Source: Endozoicomonas sp965208385 (GTDB lineage: Bacteria > Pseudomonadota > Gammaproteobacteria > Pseudomonadales > Endozoicomonadaceae). Taken from it: 64,000 bases of DNA. Below the pieces are notes generated by a model that did no database searches, had not been told where the DNA came from, and was given only the letters and a program-made list of their open reading frames with translations. Where the stretch lies: positions 62,001 to 126,000 of the forward strand of contig CBDBOO010000050.1 in NCBI GenBank assembly GCA_965208385.1, written 5' to 3'. Positions 54,115-62,739 of the stretch are shown one piece after another. The translations under genes were made by a program, and so were the position numbers. The first letter of the stretch is position 1, and each line of letters opens with the position of its first letter.

Positions 54115-54527
54115 CACATTACGCTCCGCTTAACGAAGGCAGTTTCCAATGGCAGCTTCGCAGCAGCCAGAGCGAAAGCTTCACGAGCCAGCTCCTCGGA
54201 CACACCTTCCATCTCATAGAGTACGCGGCCTGGTTGAATCTGGCATACCCAGTATTCCACGTTACCCTTACCTTTACCCTGACGAACCTCAAGAGGCTTA
54301 CCTGTAATAGGCTTATCAGGGAAAACGCGGATCCAGATTTTACCGCCACGCTTAATGTGACGAGTCATGGCACGACGAGCTGCCTCAATCTGGCGAGCTG
54401 TTATACGTCCACGACCAATCGCTTTCAATGCGTATTCGCCGAAGCTAACCTTGGAGCCGCGAAGCGCCAGACCACGGTTCCGGCCTTTTTGCTGCTTACG
54501 AAATTTCGTACGCTTTGGCTGTAACAT
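54114..54527 (-). CDS. rplP: 50S ribosomal protein L16
   Basis: 137 residues. MLQPKRTKFRKQQKGRNRGL, GRITARQIEAARRAMTRHIK, and IWIRVFPDKPITGKPLEVRQ GKGKG. It organises the A-site region of the 50S subunit. Its stop overlaps the rpmC start. Confidence 0.98.
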   Translation of the reverse strand: MLQPKRTKFRKQQKGRNRGLALRGSKVSFGEYALKAIGRGRITARQIEAARRAMTRHIKRGGKIWIRVFPDKPITGKPLEVRQGKGKGNVEYWVCQIQPGRVLYEMEGVSEELAREAFALAAAKLPLETAFVKRSVM

Positions 54528-54538
54528 TTCCGCGCTCC

Positions 54539-55237
54539 TTACTTCTTAGCTTGACGCTTCTTGGGGCGTCTAGCTGACTCTTTCGGGGCCTCAACAACTG
54601 GAGCCATCCCACCAATGACTTCACCCTTGAAGATCCACACCTTGACACCTAAAATGCCGTAAGTGGTCAATGCTTCATAGTTTGCATAGTCAATGTCTGC
54701 ACGCAGAGTGTGCAGAGGTACACTACCTTCATGGTAACGTTCGGTACGTGCAATCTCAGCACCACCCAGACGACCACTCAGTTGAACCTTGATACCCTTG
54801 GCACCCAGACGCATGGCATTCTGAACAGAGCGTTTCATGGCACGACGGAACATCACACGACGTTCCAACTGACCAGCAATACTCTGAGCTACCAGCATGG
54901 CATCCAGTTCAGGCTTACGAATTTCTTCGATGTTGATATGGACAGGTACGCCCATCATCTTGGTTACTTCATTACGTAACTTTTCAACATCTTCACCTTT
55001 CTTACCAATAACAATACCCGGACGGGCAGTATGAATGGTAATGCGGGCGCTTTGTGCCGGACGTTGAATATCAACGCGGCTGACAGAAGCATTTTTCAGC
55101 TTCTTCTCAATGAAACTACGCACCTTCAGATCGGCATTCAGTTTGTCAGCGTAATCGCTGCCATCTGCATACCAAACTGACCTATGGGGCTTAATGATGC
55201 CCAGGCGGATTCCATTAGGATGTACTTTCTGACCCAT
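54539..55237 (-). CDS. rpsC: 30S ribosomal protein S3
   Basis: 232 residues. MGQKVHPNGIRLGIIKPHRS, the KH-domain loop VIGKKGEDVEKLRNEV, and GRLGGAEIARTERYHEGSVP. It shapes the mRNA entry channel. It lies between rplV and rplP. Confidence 0.98.
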   Translation of the reverse strand: MGQKVHPNGIRLGIIKPHRSVWYADGSDYADKLNADLKVRSFIEKKLKNASVSRVDIQRPAQSARITIHTARPGIVIGKKGEDVEKLRNEVTKMMGVPVHINIEEIRKPELDAMLVAQSIAGQLERRVMFRRAMKRSVQNAMRLGAKGIKVQLSGRLGGAEIARTERYHEGSVPLHTLRADIDYANYEALTTYGILGVKVWIFKGEVIGGMAPVVEAPKESARRPKKRQAKK

Positions 55238-55248
55238 CTGAACGCTCC

Positions 55249-55584
55249 TTAGACTTCTGCAACCTTAACCGTAATATGGCAAGACCGCTTCAGGATGCGA
55301 TCAGCTCGGCCCTTTGCACGGGGACGGATGCGCTTCATTGTCACGGCTTCATCTATGAAGACAGTTGACACTTTCAACTCATCGATATCCATGCCGTCAT
55401 TATGCTCTGCGTTTGCAATAGCAGACTCAAGCACTTTCTTGACCAGAACTGCAGCCTTTTTCGGGCTGTAGGTCAACAGATCCATGGCTTCGCCTACTGC
55501 CTTACCGCGGATCTGGTCAGCAACCAGACGCACTTTCTGGGCAGAAATGCGAGCGCCTTTATGATTAGCAGCTACTTCTTTCAT
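55249..55584 (-). CDS. rplV: 50S ribosomal protein L22
   Basis: 111 residues from the ATG at 55584, which has GAGGG seven bases before it; a TTG two codons earlier is unlikely. NHKGARISAQKVRLVADQIR and KRIRPRAKGRADRILKRSCH, the latter the extended hairpin that lines the exit tunnel and where macrolide-resistance changes occur in other bacteria. Confidence 0.97.
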   Translation of the reverse strand: MKEVAANHKGARISAQKVRLVADQIRGKAVGEAMDLLTYSPKKAAVLVKKVLESAIANAEHNDGMDIDELKVSTVFIDEAVTMKRIRPRAKGRADRILKRSCHITVKVAEV

Positions 55585-55596
55585 TTCCAAACCCTC

Positions 55597-55875
55597 TTAG
55601 CGCTTCTTGGCCTTCTTGTCTGCAGCATGTCCGCGATATGTGCGGGTAGCAGCAAACTCGCCCAACTTGTGGCCGACCATGTCTTCGTTAACGAAAACAG
55701 GGACGTGCTGACGACCGTTGTGAACAGCGATAGTCAGACCAACCATAGTTGGGATAATCATTGAGCGGCGTGACCAGGTCTTGATCGGACGCTTGTTGCC
55801 GCTTTCAGCCGCACCTTCGATTTTCTTCAACAGGTGAAGATCGATAAATGGGCCTTTCTTTAAAGAACGTGGCAC
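55597..55875 (-). CDS. rpsS: 30S ribosomal protein S19
   Basis: 92 residues. MPRSLKKGPFIDLHLLKKIE, then TWSRRSMIIPTMVGLTIAVH and GHKLGEFAATRTYRGHAADK. It forms part of the 30S head next to S13. Confidence 0.98.
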   Translation of the reverse strand: MPRSLKKGPFIDLHLLKKIEGAAESGNKRPIKTWSRRSMIIPTMVGLTIAVHNGRQHVPVFVNEDMVGHKLGEFAATRTYRGHAADKKAKKR

Positions 55876-55897
55876 TGTCGTATTCCTCTCTCTAGGC

Positions 55898-56725
55898 TTA
55901 CTTCGCGCTGCGACGACGTACGATCATTTTATCGGTACGCTTGTTGGAGCGGGTCTTGCGTCCCTTGGTCGGCATACCCCATGGTGACACAGGATGTCGA
56001 CCACCAGATGTACGACCTTCACCACCACCGTGTGGGTGATCTACCGGGTTCATGGCAACACCACGAACGGTCGGACGAACACCACGCCAGCGCTTGGCAC
56101 CAGCCTTACCCAGTGAGCGCAGATTGTGCTCGCTGTTTGAGACTTCACCGAGAGTGGCACGACAGTCAGCCAAAACTTTACGCATTTCACCGGAACGCAA
56201 ACGCAGAGTTACGTAGGCACCATCACGGGCTACCAACTGGGCAGATGTGCCCGCGCTGCGAATCATTTGAGCACCCTTACCAGGCTTAAGCTCTACACAG
56301 TGTACGATGGAACCCTGCGGAATATTGCGCAATGGCAATGTATTACCCGCTTTAATAGGTGCATCTACACCGGAGAACAACTCATCACCGGCATTCACGC
56401 CCTTAGGCGCAATGATGTAGCGACGTTCACCGTCTATATATTTCAACAGGGCGATGTTCGCAGTACGGTTTGGATCATATTCCAGACGCTCAACAACAGC
56501 AGGAATGCCGTCCTTGTTGCGACGAAAATCAACCAAACGATAATGCTGCTTGTGACCACCACCACGATGACGGGTAGTGATACGACCAGCGTTGTTACGG
56601 CCGCCTGTTTTGCTTTTCTTCTCTACGAGAGGTGCAAAAGGGCGTCCTTTGTGCAAGTCAGGGTTTGTAACCTTGACTACGAAGCGGCGACCTGGAGAAG
56701 TCGGCTTGCACTTGATAACTGCCAT
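55898..56725 (-). CDS. rplB: 50S ribosomal protein L2
   Basis: 275 residues. MAVIKCKPTSPGRRFVVKV, NNAGRITTRHRGGGHKQHYR and VRGVAMNPVDHPHGGGEGRT; the histidine of HPHGGGEG lies near the peptidyl-transferase centre. Order rplW-rplB-rpsS as in E. coli. Confidence 0.98.
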   Translation of the reverse strand: MAVIKCKPTSPGRRFVVKVTNPDLHKGRPFAPLVEKKSKTGGRNNAGRITTRHRGGGHKQHYRLVDFRRNKDGIPAVVERLEYDPNRTANIALLKYIDGERRYIIAPKGVNAGDELFSGVDAPIKAGNTLPLRNIPQGSIVHCVELKPGKGAQMIRSAGTSAQLVARDGAYVTLRLRSGEMRKVLADCRATLGEVSNSEHNLRSLGKAGAKRWRGVRPTVRGVAMNPVDHPHGGGEGRTSGGRHPVSPWGMPTKGRKTRSNKRTDKMIVRRRSAK

Positions 56726-56736
56726 TCTCTAGCTCC

Positions 56737-57033
56737 TTATTCCGCGTCCGCGAAGTCAATTTCCTGACCTTGCTCGAGGCTGACGTAGGCCTTTTTCCAG
56801 TCTGAGCGTTGGCCCATACCGAATTTAGTGCGCTTTGTCTTACCTTTAACAACGGCAGTCCTAACAGCTTTGACGCTTACTTCAAATAGCTGCTCAACAG
56901 CTTTTTTGATTTCAAGCTTGGTTGCATCCTTGACTACCTTGAAGACGTACTGACCGTGCTCTTCAGCAACAACGGTCGCCTTCTCGGAAATGTGCGGACC
57001 AAGTAGAACTTTATAGGTACGTTCCTGGTTCAT
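56737..57033 (-). CDS. rplW: 50S ribosomal protein L23
   Basis: 98 residues. LLGPHISEKATVVAEEHGQY, VFKVVKDATKLEIKKAVEQL and KRTKFGMGQRSDWKKAYV. Docking site for trigger factor and SRP at the tunnel exit. It overlaps rplD by four bases, so the pair is probably coupled. Confidence 0.98.
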   Translation of the reverse strand: MNQERTYKVLLGPHISEKATVVAEEHGQYVFKVVKDATKLEIKKAVEQLFEVSVKAVRTAVVKGKTKRTKFGMGQRSDWKKAYVSLEQGQEIDFADAE

Positions 57034-57632
57034 CCCAGCATCTCCTCGAACTTCTTGATAGCAGCTACGGTCATCACGACTTTCTCGTGAGCAACCAGGC
57101 TAACTGGATCAATAGCTTCCACATCACGAACATCCACATAAGGGATATTACGCGCCGCGAGATAAACATTCTGATCAACTTCATCGGAAACAATCAGAAC
57201 ATTAGCTACATTCAGTTCGTTCAGCTTGGCAACCATCAGCTTGGTCTTGGGCGTTTCAACGGCGAATTGATCAACAATCACCAGACGCTCCTGACGAACC
57301 AGCTCTGACAAGATAGAACGCAGCGCTCCGCGATACATCTTCTTGTTCAGCTTTTGAGCATGATCCTGTGGTTTAGCAGCAAACGTTCTGCCGCCCCCGC
57401 GCCATAACGGACTACGGATAGTACCAGCTCGAGCACGGCCAGTACCTTTTTGGCGCCAAGGCTTACGTCCACCACCGCGAACTTCGCTGCGGGTTTTCTG
57501 AGCCTTAGTACCTTGACGTGAGCCAGCCATGAACGCAACAACAGCCTGATGAATCAGAGCTTCATTGTACTCACTACCGAAGGTCACGTCAGAGACCTGA
57601 ACGGTGCCTGCACCGTTTATATTCAGTTCCAT
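57030..57632 (-). CDS. rplD: 50S ribosomal protein L4
   Basis: 200 residues. The tunnel-lining loop KTRSEVRGGGRKPWRQKGTG RARAGTIRSPLWRGGG is intact, and LVIVDQFAVETPKTK follows. In E. coli L4 represses its own S10 operon by acting on the leader before rpsJ. Confidence 0.98.
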   Translation of the reverse strand: MELNINGAGTVQVSDVTFGSEYNEALIHQAVVAFMAGSRQGTKAQKTRSEVRGGGRKPWRQKGTGRARAGTIRSPLWRGGGRTFAAKPQDHAQKLNKKMYRGALRSILSELVRQERLVIVDQFAVETPKTKLMVAKLNELNVANVLIVSDEVDQNVYLAARNIPYVDVRDVEAIDPVSLVAHEKVVMTVAAIKKFEEMLG

Positions 57633-57644
57633 CGTCTATTCCCC

Positions 57645-58283
57645 TCAGGCGCTAGCTTTAACCGCAGGTTTAACTATAACGTCAGCACCGGTTGCACCGG
57701 GTACTGCGCCTTTAACCAGCAGCAGATTGCGTTCAGCGTCAACGCGAACGATTTCCAGGGACTGTACGGTTACTTTTTCAGCACCCATATGTCCAGCCAT
57801 TTTCTTGCCTTTGAAGACACGACCAGGAGTCTGACACTGGCCGATAGAGCCAGGAGCACGGTGAGACAGAGAGTTACCGTGAGTCGCGTCCTGCATCTGG
57901 AAATTCCAGCGCTTTACACCACCCTGAAAGCCCTTACCTTTGGACTTGCCAGTAACATCTACTTTCTGACCTTGTTCAAACAGGTCTACTCCGATCACGT
58001 CGCCTAGCTTGTATTCAGCGTCAGCGTCGATACGGAATTCCCAGAGACCAGTACCAGCTTCAACACCCGCCTTAGCGAAGTGACCGGTTTCCGGCTTACA
58101 AAGACGACTGCTCTTCTTGGAACCAGAAGTTACCTGAATTGCAGTGTATCCATCAGTGTCCAGGCTCTTAACCTGAGTAACACGGTTTGGATCTACCTCA
58201 ATTACAGTTACTGGTACAGAAGCACCGTCTTCGGTGAAAATACGGGTCATACCGCATTTTTTTCCGACTAATCCAATAGTCAT
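57645..58283 (-). CDS. rplC: 50S ribosomal protein L3
   Basis: 212 residues. MTIGLVGKKCGMTRIFTEDG, then LSHRAPGSIGQCQTPGRVFK; the Gln before CQ corresponds to the site methylated by PrmB in E. coli. An early 50S assembly protein close to the peptidyl-transferase centre. Confidence 0.98.
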   Translation of the reverse strand: MTIGLVGKKCGMTRIFTEDGASVPVTVIEVDPNRVTQVKSLDTDGYTAIQVTSGSKKSSRLCKPETGHFAKAGVEAGTGLWEFRIDADAEYKLGDVIGVDLFEQGQKVDVTGKSKGKGFQGGVKRWNFQMQDATHGNSLSHRAPGSIGQCQTPGRVFKGKKMAGHMGAEKVTVQSLEIVRVDAERNLLLVKGAVPGATGADVIVKPAVKASA

Positions 58284-58385
58284 TTCAACCTCTCTCGTGT
58301 ACGGGGCTATTACCCACTATGGCCGCTCACTTCAGAGCTGTTACACAAAACAGTGCACACTTTGATATGGCGCCCGTGGCCGCAA

Positions 58386-58700
58386 TCAACCGAGACTGAT
58401 TTGCACTTCAACGCCAGCTGCCAGATCTAGCTTCATCAGTGCGTCAACGGTTTTTTCGGTGGGCTCGATAATGTCGAGAATACGTTTATGAGTACGGATT
58501 TCATACTGATCACGCGCATCTTTATTTACGTGTGGTGAAATTAGAATCGTAAAACGTTCTTTTCGGGTAGGCAGAGGGATAGGACCACGCACCTGAGCAC
58601 CAGTTCTCTTCGCAGTATCAACAATCTCCTGCGTGGACTGGTCAATCAGGCGATGATCAAAAGCCTTTAAGCGAATACGAATTTGCTGAGCTTGACTCAT
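58386..58700 (-). CDS. rpsJ: 30S ribosomal protein S10
   Basis: 104 residues. IRIRLKAFDHRLIDQSTQEI, GPIPLPTRKERFTILISPHV and THKRILDIIEPTEKTVDALM. Also the NusE partner in antitermination. First gene of the S10 operon; tuf and fusA are not upstream here. Confidence 0.98.
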   Translation of the reverse strand: MSQAQQIRIRLKAFDHRLIDQSTQEIVDTAKRTGAQVRGPIPLPTRKERFTILISPHVNKDARDQYEIRTHKRILDIIEPTEKTVDALMKLDLAAGVEVQISLG

Positions 58701-59003
58701 CTTGTTTTAACCATGATTACAATAAAGAACGAAGTCAGGCGATCAATGTCACCTAGACAAAAGGACGCAGCATTTTACAAACCATACAGCTCGCTGTCAA
58801 CACAAGTACCAACTTGCTTTGAAGAGAATGCACATTTGATATGGCGAGCATTCACTAACTGCAAAATAATAGCGAGAGATGATGAGTTTGGAGATACGGA
58901 AAATTGCTTGAATTTCGGGGAGCAATCCTGTGCTCCCGGATAGTTTTATCTATTTCAACCTACCGTTCCTGCCTGCTGCTCTTATCTGAATAGTCCGAAA
59001 GAA
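58701..59003 (-). promoter_or_regulatory. S10 operon leader and glk 3' region
   Basis: About 300 bases without a gene. By analogy with E. coli it should contain the S10 promoter and an L4-responsive leader, but I could not assign these. A 7-bp perfect hairpin GGGAGCA (58918-58924) / TGCTCCC (58931-58937) lies about 70 bases beyond the glk stop and may end that transcript, although no U run follows on the minus strand. Confidence 0.4.
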
Positions 59004-59960
59004 TTACTGCTGCCTTAATTCTGCGGCAGCACCAATCAGCCCTGGATATTCGTGGCAAACGAGATGCGTTCCAATTCCAGCGTTATAATCTGTCATGGGG
59101 GACTTGCCTTCAAATACCTGACGGAACGCACTCTCCTTAAAAAACGTTTTGAATCGAGGCACAATGCCTCCTGCAATATAAACACCTCCCCGAGCCCCCA
59201 AGGTCAACGCTGCATTACCTGCAGCAGAACCCAGTATTTCGCAAAAGTGATTGAGCACTTTCGTACAAAGAACATCCCGATTTTCCAATGCACCACTTGT
59301 AATCTGTGGTGCACTGAGTTGCATATGATTCCCGGACAACATGGCATGTGCTTTAAATAAGCGCTCCAGACCTGCACCCGAGAGCAGGTGCTCAAGTGTC
59401 ACTCTGGATTGAGTCCGCAGAAGGTATTCAAGAATCTTGATTTCCAGTTCGTTTCTGGGTGCAAAATCAACATGACCACCTTCACCCGATATGGGCTTCC
59501 ACTGACTTCCCATTCGAATTAAGCCGGCAACACCCAGACCAGTACCAGGTCCGATAATAAGTTTCAGACCCTCCACTGCTTCACGCCCCCCGCCAACGGT
59601 CAGCAAGTCTTCTCCCGACAACCAGGGTAGAGACATCGCCTGGGCATGAAAATCATTAATAACAGAAAAGCTATCAAGCCCGAGTTTGTCAGCTACTTGC
59701 TTCTTACTGAAATTCCAGTGGTTGTTGGTCATGCAGACACGATCATCATGAACCGGACAGGCAAATGCCAGACAGGCACTGGATACTGCTACTTCTTCCT
59801 TCTTTATATAGAAGTCGATGGCATCATCAACATTGGTGAAATCGGCACAGGCCAGAGTTCTGACCTTCAGAGGCTTGATACTCCCCTCTTCCACCAAGGC
59901 AAAACGGGCATTGGTGCCACCGATATCACCAATCAGCGATAAAACAGGATTTCCAGCCAT
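59004..59960 (-). CDS. glk: Glucokinase
   Basis: 318 residues, the length of the E. coli-type Glk. It phosphorylates glucose with ATP in the cytoplasm. The phosphate loop LIGDIGGTNARFALV opens the protein, SVINDFHAQAMSL carries the catalytic aspartate (about residue 101), IIGPGTGLGVAGLI and EGGHVDFAPRNELE are family motifs, and GGVYIAGGI closes the fold. Upstream on the same strand is the short C-terminal stump of another gene cut by the IS1-family element, so glk may have lost its former operon promoter. Confidence 0.96.
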   Translation of the reverse strand: MAGNPVLSLIGDIGGTNARFALVEEGSIKPLKVRTLACADFTNVDDAIDFYIKKEEVAVSSACLAFACPVHDDRVCMTNNHWNFSKKQVADKLGLDSFSVINDFHAQAMSLPWLSGEDLLTVGGGREAVEGLKLIIGPGTGLGVAGLIRMGSQWKPISGEGGHVDFAPRNELEIKILEYLLRTQSRVTLEHLLSGAGLERLFKAHAMLSGNHMQLSAPQITSGALENRDVLCTKVLNHFCEILGSAAGNAALTLGARGGVYIAGGIVPRFKTFFKESAFRQVFEGKSPMTDYNAGIGTHLVCHEYPGLIGAAAELRQQ

Positions 59961-59974
59961 GATTGCTCCACACC

Positions 59975-60053
59975 TTAAGCTGAACGAATAACATTCACAT
60001 TATCAAGGAAAGCCTGCATTCTGTCTCCCTCCAACAGCTCTTTCACATCTCCT
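59975..60053 (-). pseudogene. C-terminal stump (25 codons) of an unidentified gene cut by the IS element
   Basis: Open minus-strand frame from the IS left end to TAA at 59975-59977: GDVKELLEGDRMQAFLDNVN, then VIRSA. It stops 14 bases before the glk start and has the look of a protein C terminus, but is too short to identify. If real, the rest of this gene has been lost at the IS junction. It may also be chance. Confidence 0.35.
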
Positions 60054-60129
60054 GGGTAGTGGGTTAAACCTGTAGGTTCCGAAAAGTCAGCTATAATACG
60101 ACAGTAGACGTATTGCTAGCGAGTTAAAT

Positions 60130-60411
60130 ATGACTTGTTCTTCAATAGTACGCTGTAGTACTTGTGACAGCCAAAACATCAAATACATCGGTGTTAGCGC
60201 CCATAATGTACCGCGCTACCTGTGTTGTAATATTGACTGCCATGTTAAAACGTTCATGCTCAAATATCGTTACAAAGCCTACGAGCCTGGAGTTAAGGAA
60301 AAAATCGTTGAGATGGCAATTAATGGCAGTGGCGTAAGGGATACAGGGAGGGTGTTGGGTATTAGTAAAACAACTGTCATAAACACCTTAAAAAAAAAGA
60401 AAAAGGCTTAA
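60130..60411 (+). CDS. IS1-family InsA-like DNA-binding protein
   Basis: 93 residues. Cys pairs CSTC and CCNIDC form the zinc finger of IS1 InsA; GSGVRDTGRVLGISKTTVIN is a helix-turn-helix. In IS1 the InsA protein alone binds the ends and represses; it becomes the N-terminal part of the active transposase when ribosomes slip -1 near its end. The A-rich slippery stretch (nine A at 60390-60398, then G and five A) lies just before its stop. Confidence 0.9.
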   Translation: MTCSSIVRCSTCDSQNIKYIGVSAHNVPRYLCCNIDCHVKTFMLKYRYKAYEPGVKEKIVEMAINGSGVRDTGRVLGISKTTVINTLKKKKKA

Positions 60412-60890
60412 TCAAAGTTAATCCTAATATCCGCACAATGGAGCTTGGAGATGAGAGTAATATACATCTAGAGCCTGCCTGCGAAGAGGCAGAGCTTGAT
60501 GAGCAATGGTCATTTGTTAATAGTAAATTTAACCAGCGCTGGCTTTGGCACGCAGTTGACCATACCACCAATACGGTTCTTGCTTATGCCTTTGGAAAGC
60601 GAACTGACAAGGTATTTAAGACTCTAAAAGAGCTGCTCGCTCCATTTAATATAAAGAGATTTTATACTGATAATTGGGGTGCATATGATCGGCATCTTAA
60701 TCCAGCAGAGCATGTTGTAGGGAAAACAAATACACAAAAAATTGAGAGAAAAAACCTCAACTTCAGGACTAGAATTAAGCGTTTAGCTCGTAAAACAATT
60801 TGCTTTTCAAAATCAGAGAAAATGCACGATATCGTGATTGGTCTTTTGATAAATAAATTGGAATTCGGGATTGATATTCATGCAATTTGA
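60393..60890 (+). CDS. IS1-family InsB-like transposase catalytic domain (expressed by -1 frameshift)
   Basis: The -1 frame opens after the A run (reading EKGLIKVNPNIRTM) and continues to the stop at 60888-60890, with no need for its own start; an ATG occurs at 60438. The DDE-type catalytic residues are visible: Asp in ELDEQWSFV, Asp in FYTDNWGAY and Glu in TQKIERKNLNFRTRIKRLAR. It is full length, so the element may be active. The start given is approximate, placed in the slippery stretch. Confidence 0.88.
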   Translation, partial: KKEKGLIKVNPNIRTMELGDESNIHLEPACEEAELDEQWSFVNSKFNQRWLWHAVDHTTNTVLAYAFGKRTDKVFKTLKELLAPFNIKRFYTDNWGAYDRHLNPAEHVVGKTNTQKIERKNLNFRTRIKRLARKTICFSKSEKMHDIVIGLLINKLEFGIDIHAI

Positions 60891-60909
60891 CAGGTTTAAC
60901 CCACTACCC

Positions 60910-61272
60910 TATATTTTTGGAAAAACCGTCGATGAAATCGTCGATTTACAGGATCAGGGTTATGATCCGGCAAGTTACTATGAAAACAATCCTGTTTTAA
61001 AACGGGCAATTGATGCTCTTTCCGATGGTTCTTTCTGTCCGCATAATCCTCGACTGCTGAAACCTGTTGCTGACGACCTGATTCATAGGGATCAGTTTAT
61101 GGCTCTGGCTGATTTCGACAGTTACCGGGCAGCTCAAAGGAAAATATCGGAAGACCTTAGAAAACCACAAATCTGGTGGAAAAAGTCTGTTCTAAATACA
61201 GCCAGACTTGGCCGGTTCTCTTCAGATCGTTCAATCAGGGATTATGCTGAAAAGGTATGGGACCAAAAGTGA
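60910..61272 (+). pseudogene. glgP: Glycogen/alpha-glucan phosphorylase, C-terminal remnant
   Basis: 120 codons in frame from the IS right end to the stop. VDEIVDLQDQGYDPASYY and DQFMALADFDSYRAAQRKIS, then ILNTARLGRFSSDRSIRDYA (first residue Leu in place of Ile here) match the C terminus of GlgP/MalP. The PLP-binding lysine region, about 150 residues from the usual C terminus, and everything before it are absent. The only upstream start lies within the IS, so no functional enzyme is expected. It is next to glk, a sugar gene, and both were probably part of one glucan-use locus. Confidence 0.9.
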
Positions 61273-61287
61273 ACATAACGCGGTAAT

Positions 61288-61316
61288 AAAAAAGGTGGCA
61301 TTAAGCCACCTTTTTT
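61288..61316. terminator. Bidirectional terminator between the glgP remnant and the DUF1329 gene
   Basis: Perfect 12-bp arms AAAAAAGGTGGC (61288-61299) and GCCACCTTTTTT (61305-61316) with a 5-base loop. It serves the plus-strand glgP remnant and the minus-strand DUF1329 gene ending at 61362. Confidence 0.92.
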
Positions 61317-61355
61317 ATCAACTTCAGCTTATATCAACTTTTTATCAACTTCAGC
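61312..61355. repeat. 27-bp period direct duplication after the DUF1329 stop
   Basis: The 17-mer TTTTTATCAACTTCAGC occurs at 61312-61328 and again at 61339-61355, between the terminator stem and the stop codon of the minus-strand gene. The first copy provides part of the T tract of the terminator. Confidence 0.85.
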
Positions 61356-61361
61356 GGCCTT

Positions 61362-62726
61362 TTATTTCCCTGCTCTTCTCAGCGCAGAAGGTTTAAAGGT
61401 TCTTCGTGTTGGTGAGAATGCATAATTGATAGACTTCTTCTCTTCGTTAGTCATGTTCATGGCAATGTAGCGACCAGACAGCACATCATAGAGTGTTTCT
61501 ACTGCTATATTGGTCACTTTCTTCGCGCTTTGATACGTCAGATGACCTTCAGCTACACGCCAGAGTTCACCACGGCCATCAAAGTGATCCGCCAGAACCG
61601 CCTGCCAGGAGTCCTCATCAATATAGAGAACACGCTTGCCGTAAACATGACGGGAAGTATCTTTCAACGTTGCCTCAACAACCCAGACCCGATGCAGCTC
61701 ATAACGGGTATAATCCTGATTGATATGCCCTTTGGTCAGTATATCTTTATACGCCAGATCCTTTGATGTCAGCGCATAAGAGTTGTAAGGAACGTACATC
61801 TCTTTTTTGCCAACCAGTTTCCAGTTATAACGATCCGGCGCACCATTAAACAGATCAACGTTATCAGTGGCACGGGTGCCTTCCGCTGCAAAGCCAGGAC
61901 CGTCATAAGCAACCGTAGGAGCTCGTCTCACACGTCTCTGGCCCGCATTATAACTCCATGCACGACGCGCCTCTTTTACCTGATCCATAGTCTCATGAAC
62001 CAGTAAGACATTACCTGTCAACCTTGCAGGGGCAACCGCTTTGCGCATGAAGTAAAACAAAATATTGTCGTCTTTTTTTGCATCAAAACCTTCTGCCAGA
62101 CCATAGGGAGAGACCCAGTTATCATAAAGACGAACCGGAGAGAAACTTCCGTTTGCCTGTACTACAGCCTGTGTCGTATAAGACTCATAGGCACCCCCTT
62201 TATTTCGGGTAGTATGATTCCAGACTGCCTCCAGACCATTTGCCGGAATGGGAAATGGCAGGGTTTGATCGTAGTTTTGAACGCCATTACCGCCTTCTGC
62301 CAGAACTGCAGTAGTCGCATTGGCTTTTGCCTTTTCATAAACCCACTGCTCAGAGGTAACCGGGCGATGCGTTTTATAGACTGGCAATTTATAAGTATCC
62401 GGATACAGGGTCAGCATTCTCTGTATACCGGGTGTCAGCTTATCCTTGTATTGACCCATATTACTGGCAGTAATTACAAACAATGGCTTTTCATCCGCGT
62501 AGGGATTGGTCATAAAACCATTGGAATCTTCCGTTATTACTTCCTGACCATCCCATGCAGGAATGGTACCAGCAGTGTTTCCTGCTTTTTCTGCCCCGAC
62601 CGGTGTCAGAGATTTACCCAGTTCGGCAGCTTCCGAAGCAGATACTTTAGCCAGTGTCAGTGTAGAAAACATGGCAAGAGCGAATGTTGCGCCAACGACA
62701 GCAGCGACTTTTGTTGTTCTTATCAT
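61362..62726 (-). CDS. DUF1329 family periplasmic/outer-membrane-associated protein
   Basis: 454 residues with a signal peptide (about 1-26, cut after LTLA). Family features: LGKSLTPVGAEKAGN and GTIPAWDGQ, FVITASNMGQYKDKLTPG, RRAWSYNAGQRRVRRAPTVA YDGPG, then KELYV-like MYVPYNSYAL and the lipoprotein-sorting-like fold. DUF1329 proteins occur beside DUF1302 proteins and RND-type exporters in loci for hydrophobic compounds in Pseudomonas and relatives; the exact role is unknown. It follows the DUF1302 gene by 13 bases and is cotranscribed with it. Confidence 0.9.
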   Translation of the reverse strand: MIRTTKVAAVVGATFALAMFSTLTLAKVSASEAAELGKSLTPVGAEKAGNTAGTIPAWDGQEVITEDSNGFMTNPYADEKPLFVITASNMGQYKDKLTPGIQRMLTLYPDTYKLPVYKTHRPVTSEQWVYEKAKANATTAVLAEGGNGVQNYDQTLPFPIPANGLEAVWNHTTRNKGGAYESYTTQAVVQANGSFSPVRLYDNWVSPYGLAEGFDAKKDDNILFYFMRKAVAPARLTGNVLLVHETMDQVKEARRAWSYNAGQRRVRRAPTVAYDGPGFAAEGTRATDNVDLFNGAPDRYNWKLVGKKEMYVPYNSYALTSKDLAYKDILTKGHINQDYTRYELHRVWVVEATLKDTSRHVYGKRVLYIDEDSWQAVLADHFDGRGELWRVAEGHLTYQSAKKVTNIAVETLYDVLSGRYIAMNMTNEEKKSINYAFSPTRRTFKPSALRRAGK

Positions 62727-62739
62727 TATTCTTCCCTCT

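Larger units (their letters stand above)
60054..60909 (+). mobile_element. IS1-family insertion sequence, 856 bp, structurally complete
   Basis: Bounded by perfect 20-bp inverted repeats (left 60054-60073 beginning GGGTAGTGGG, right 60890-60909 its reverse complement). It contains insA-like and insB-like frames in the -1 relation normal for IS1. No direct target duplication: the eight bases outside the left end (CATCTCCT) and right end (TATATTTT) differ. The element therefore marks a deletion or rearrangement junction rather than a simple insertion. Confidence 0.93.
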
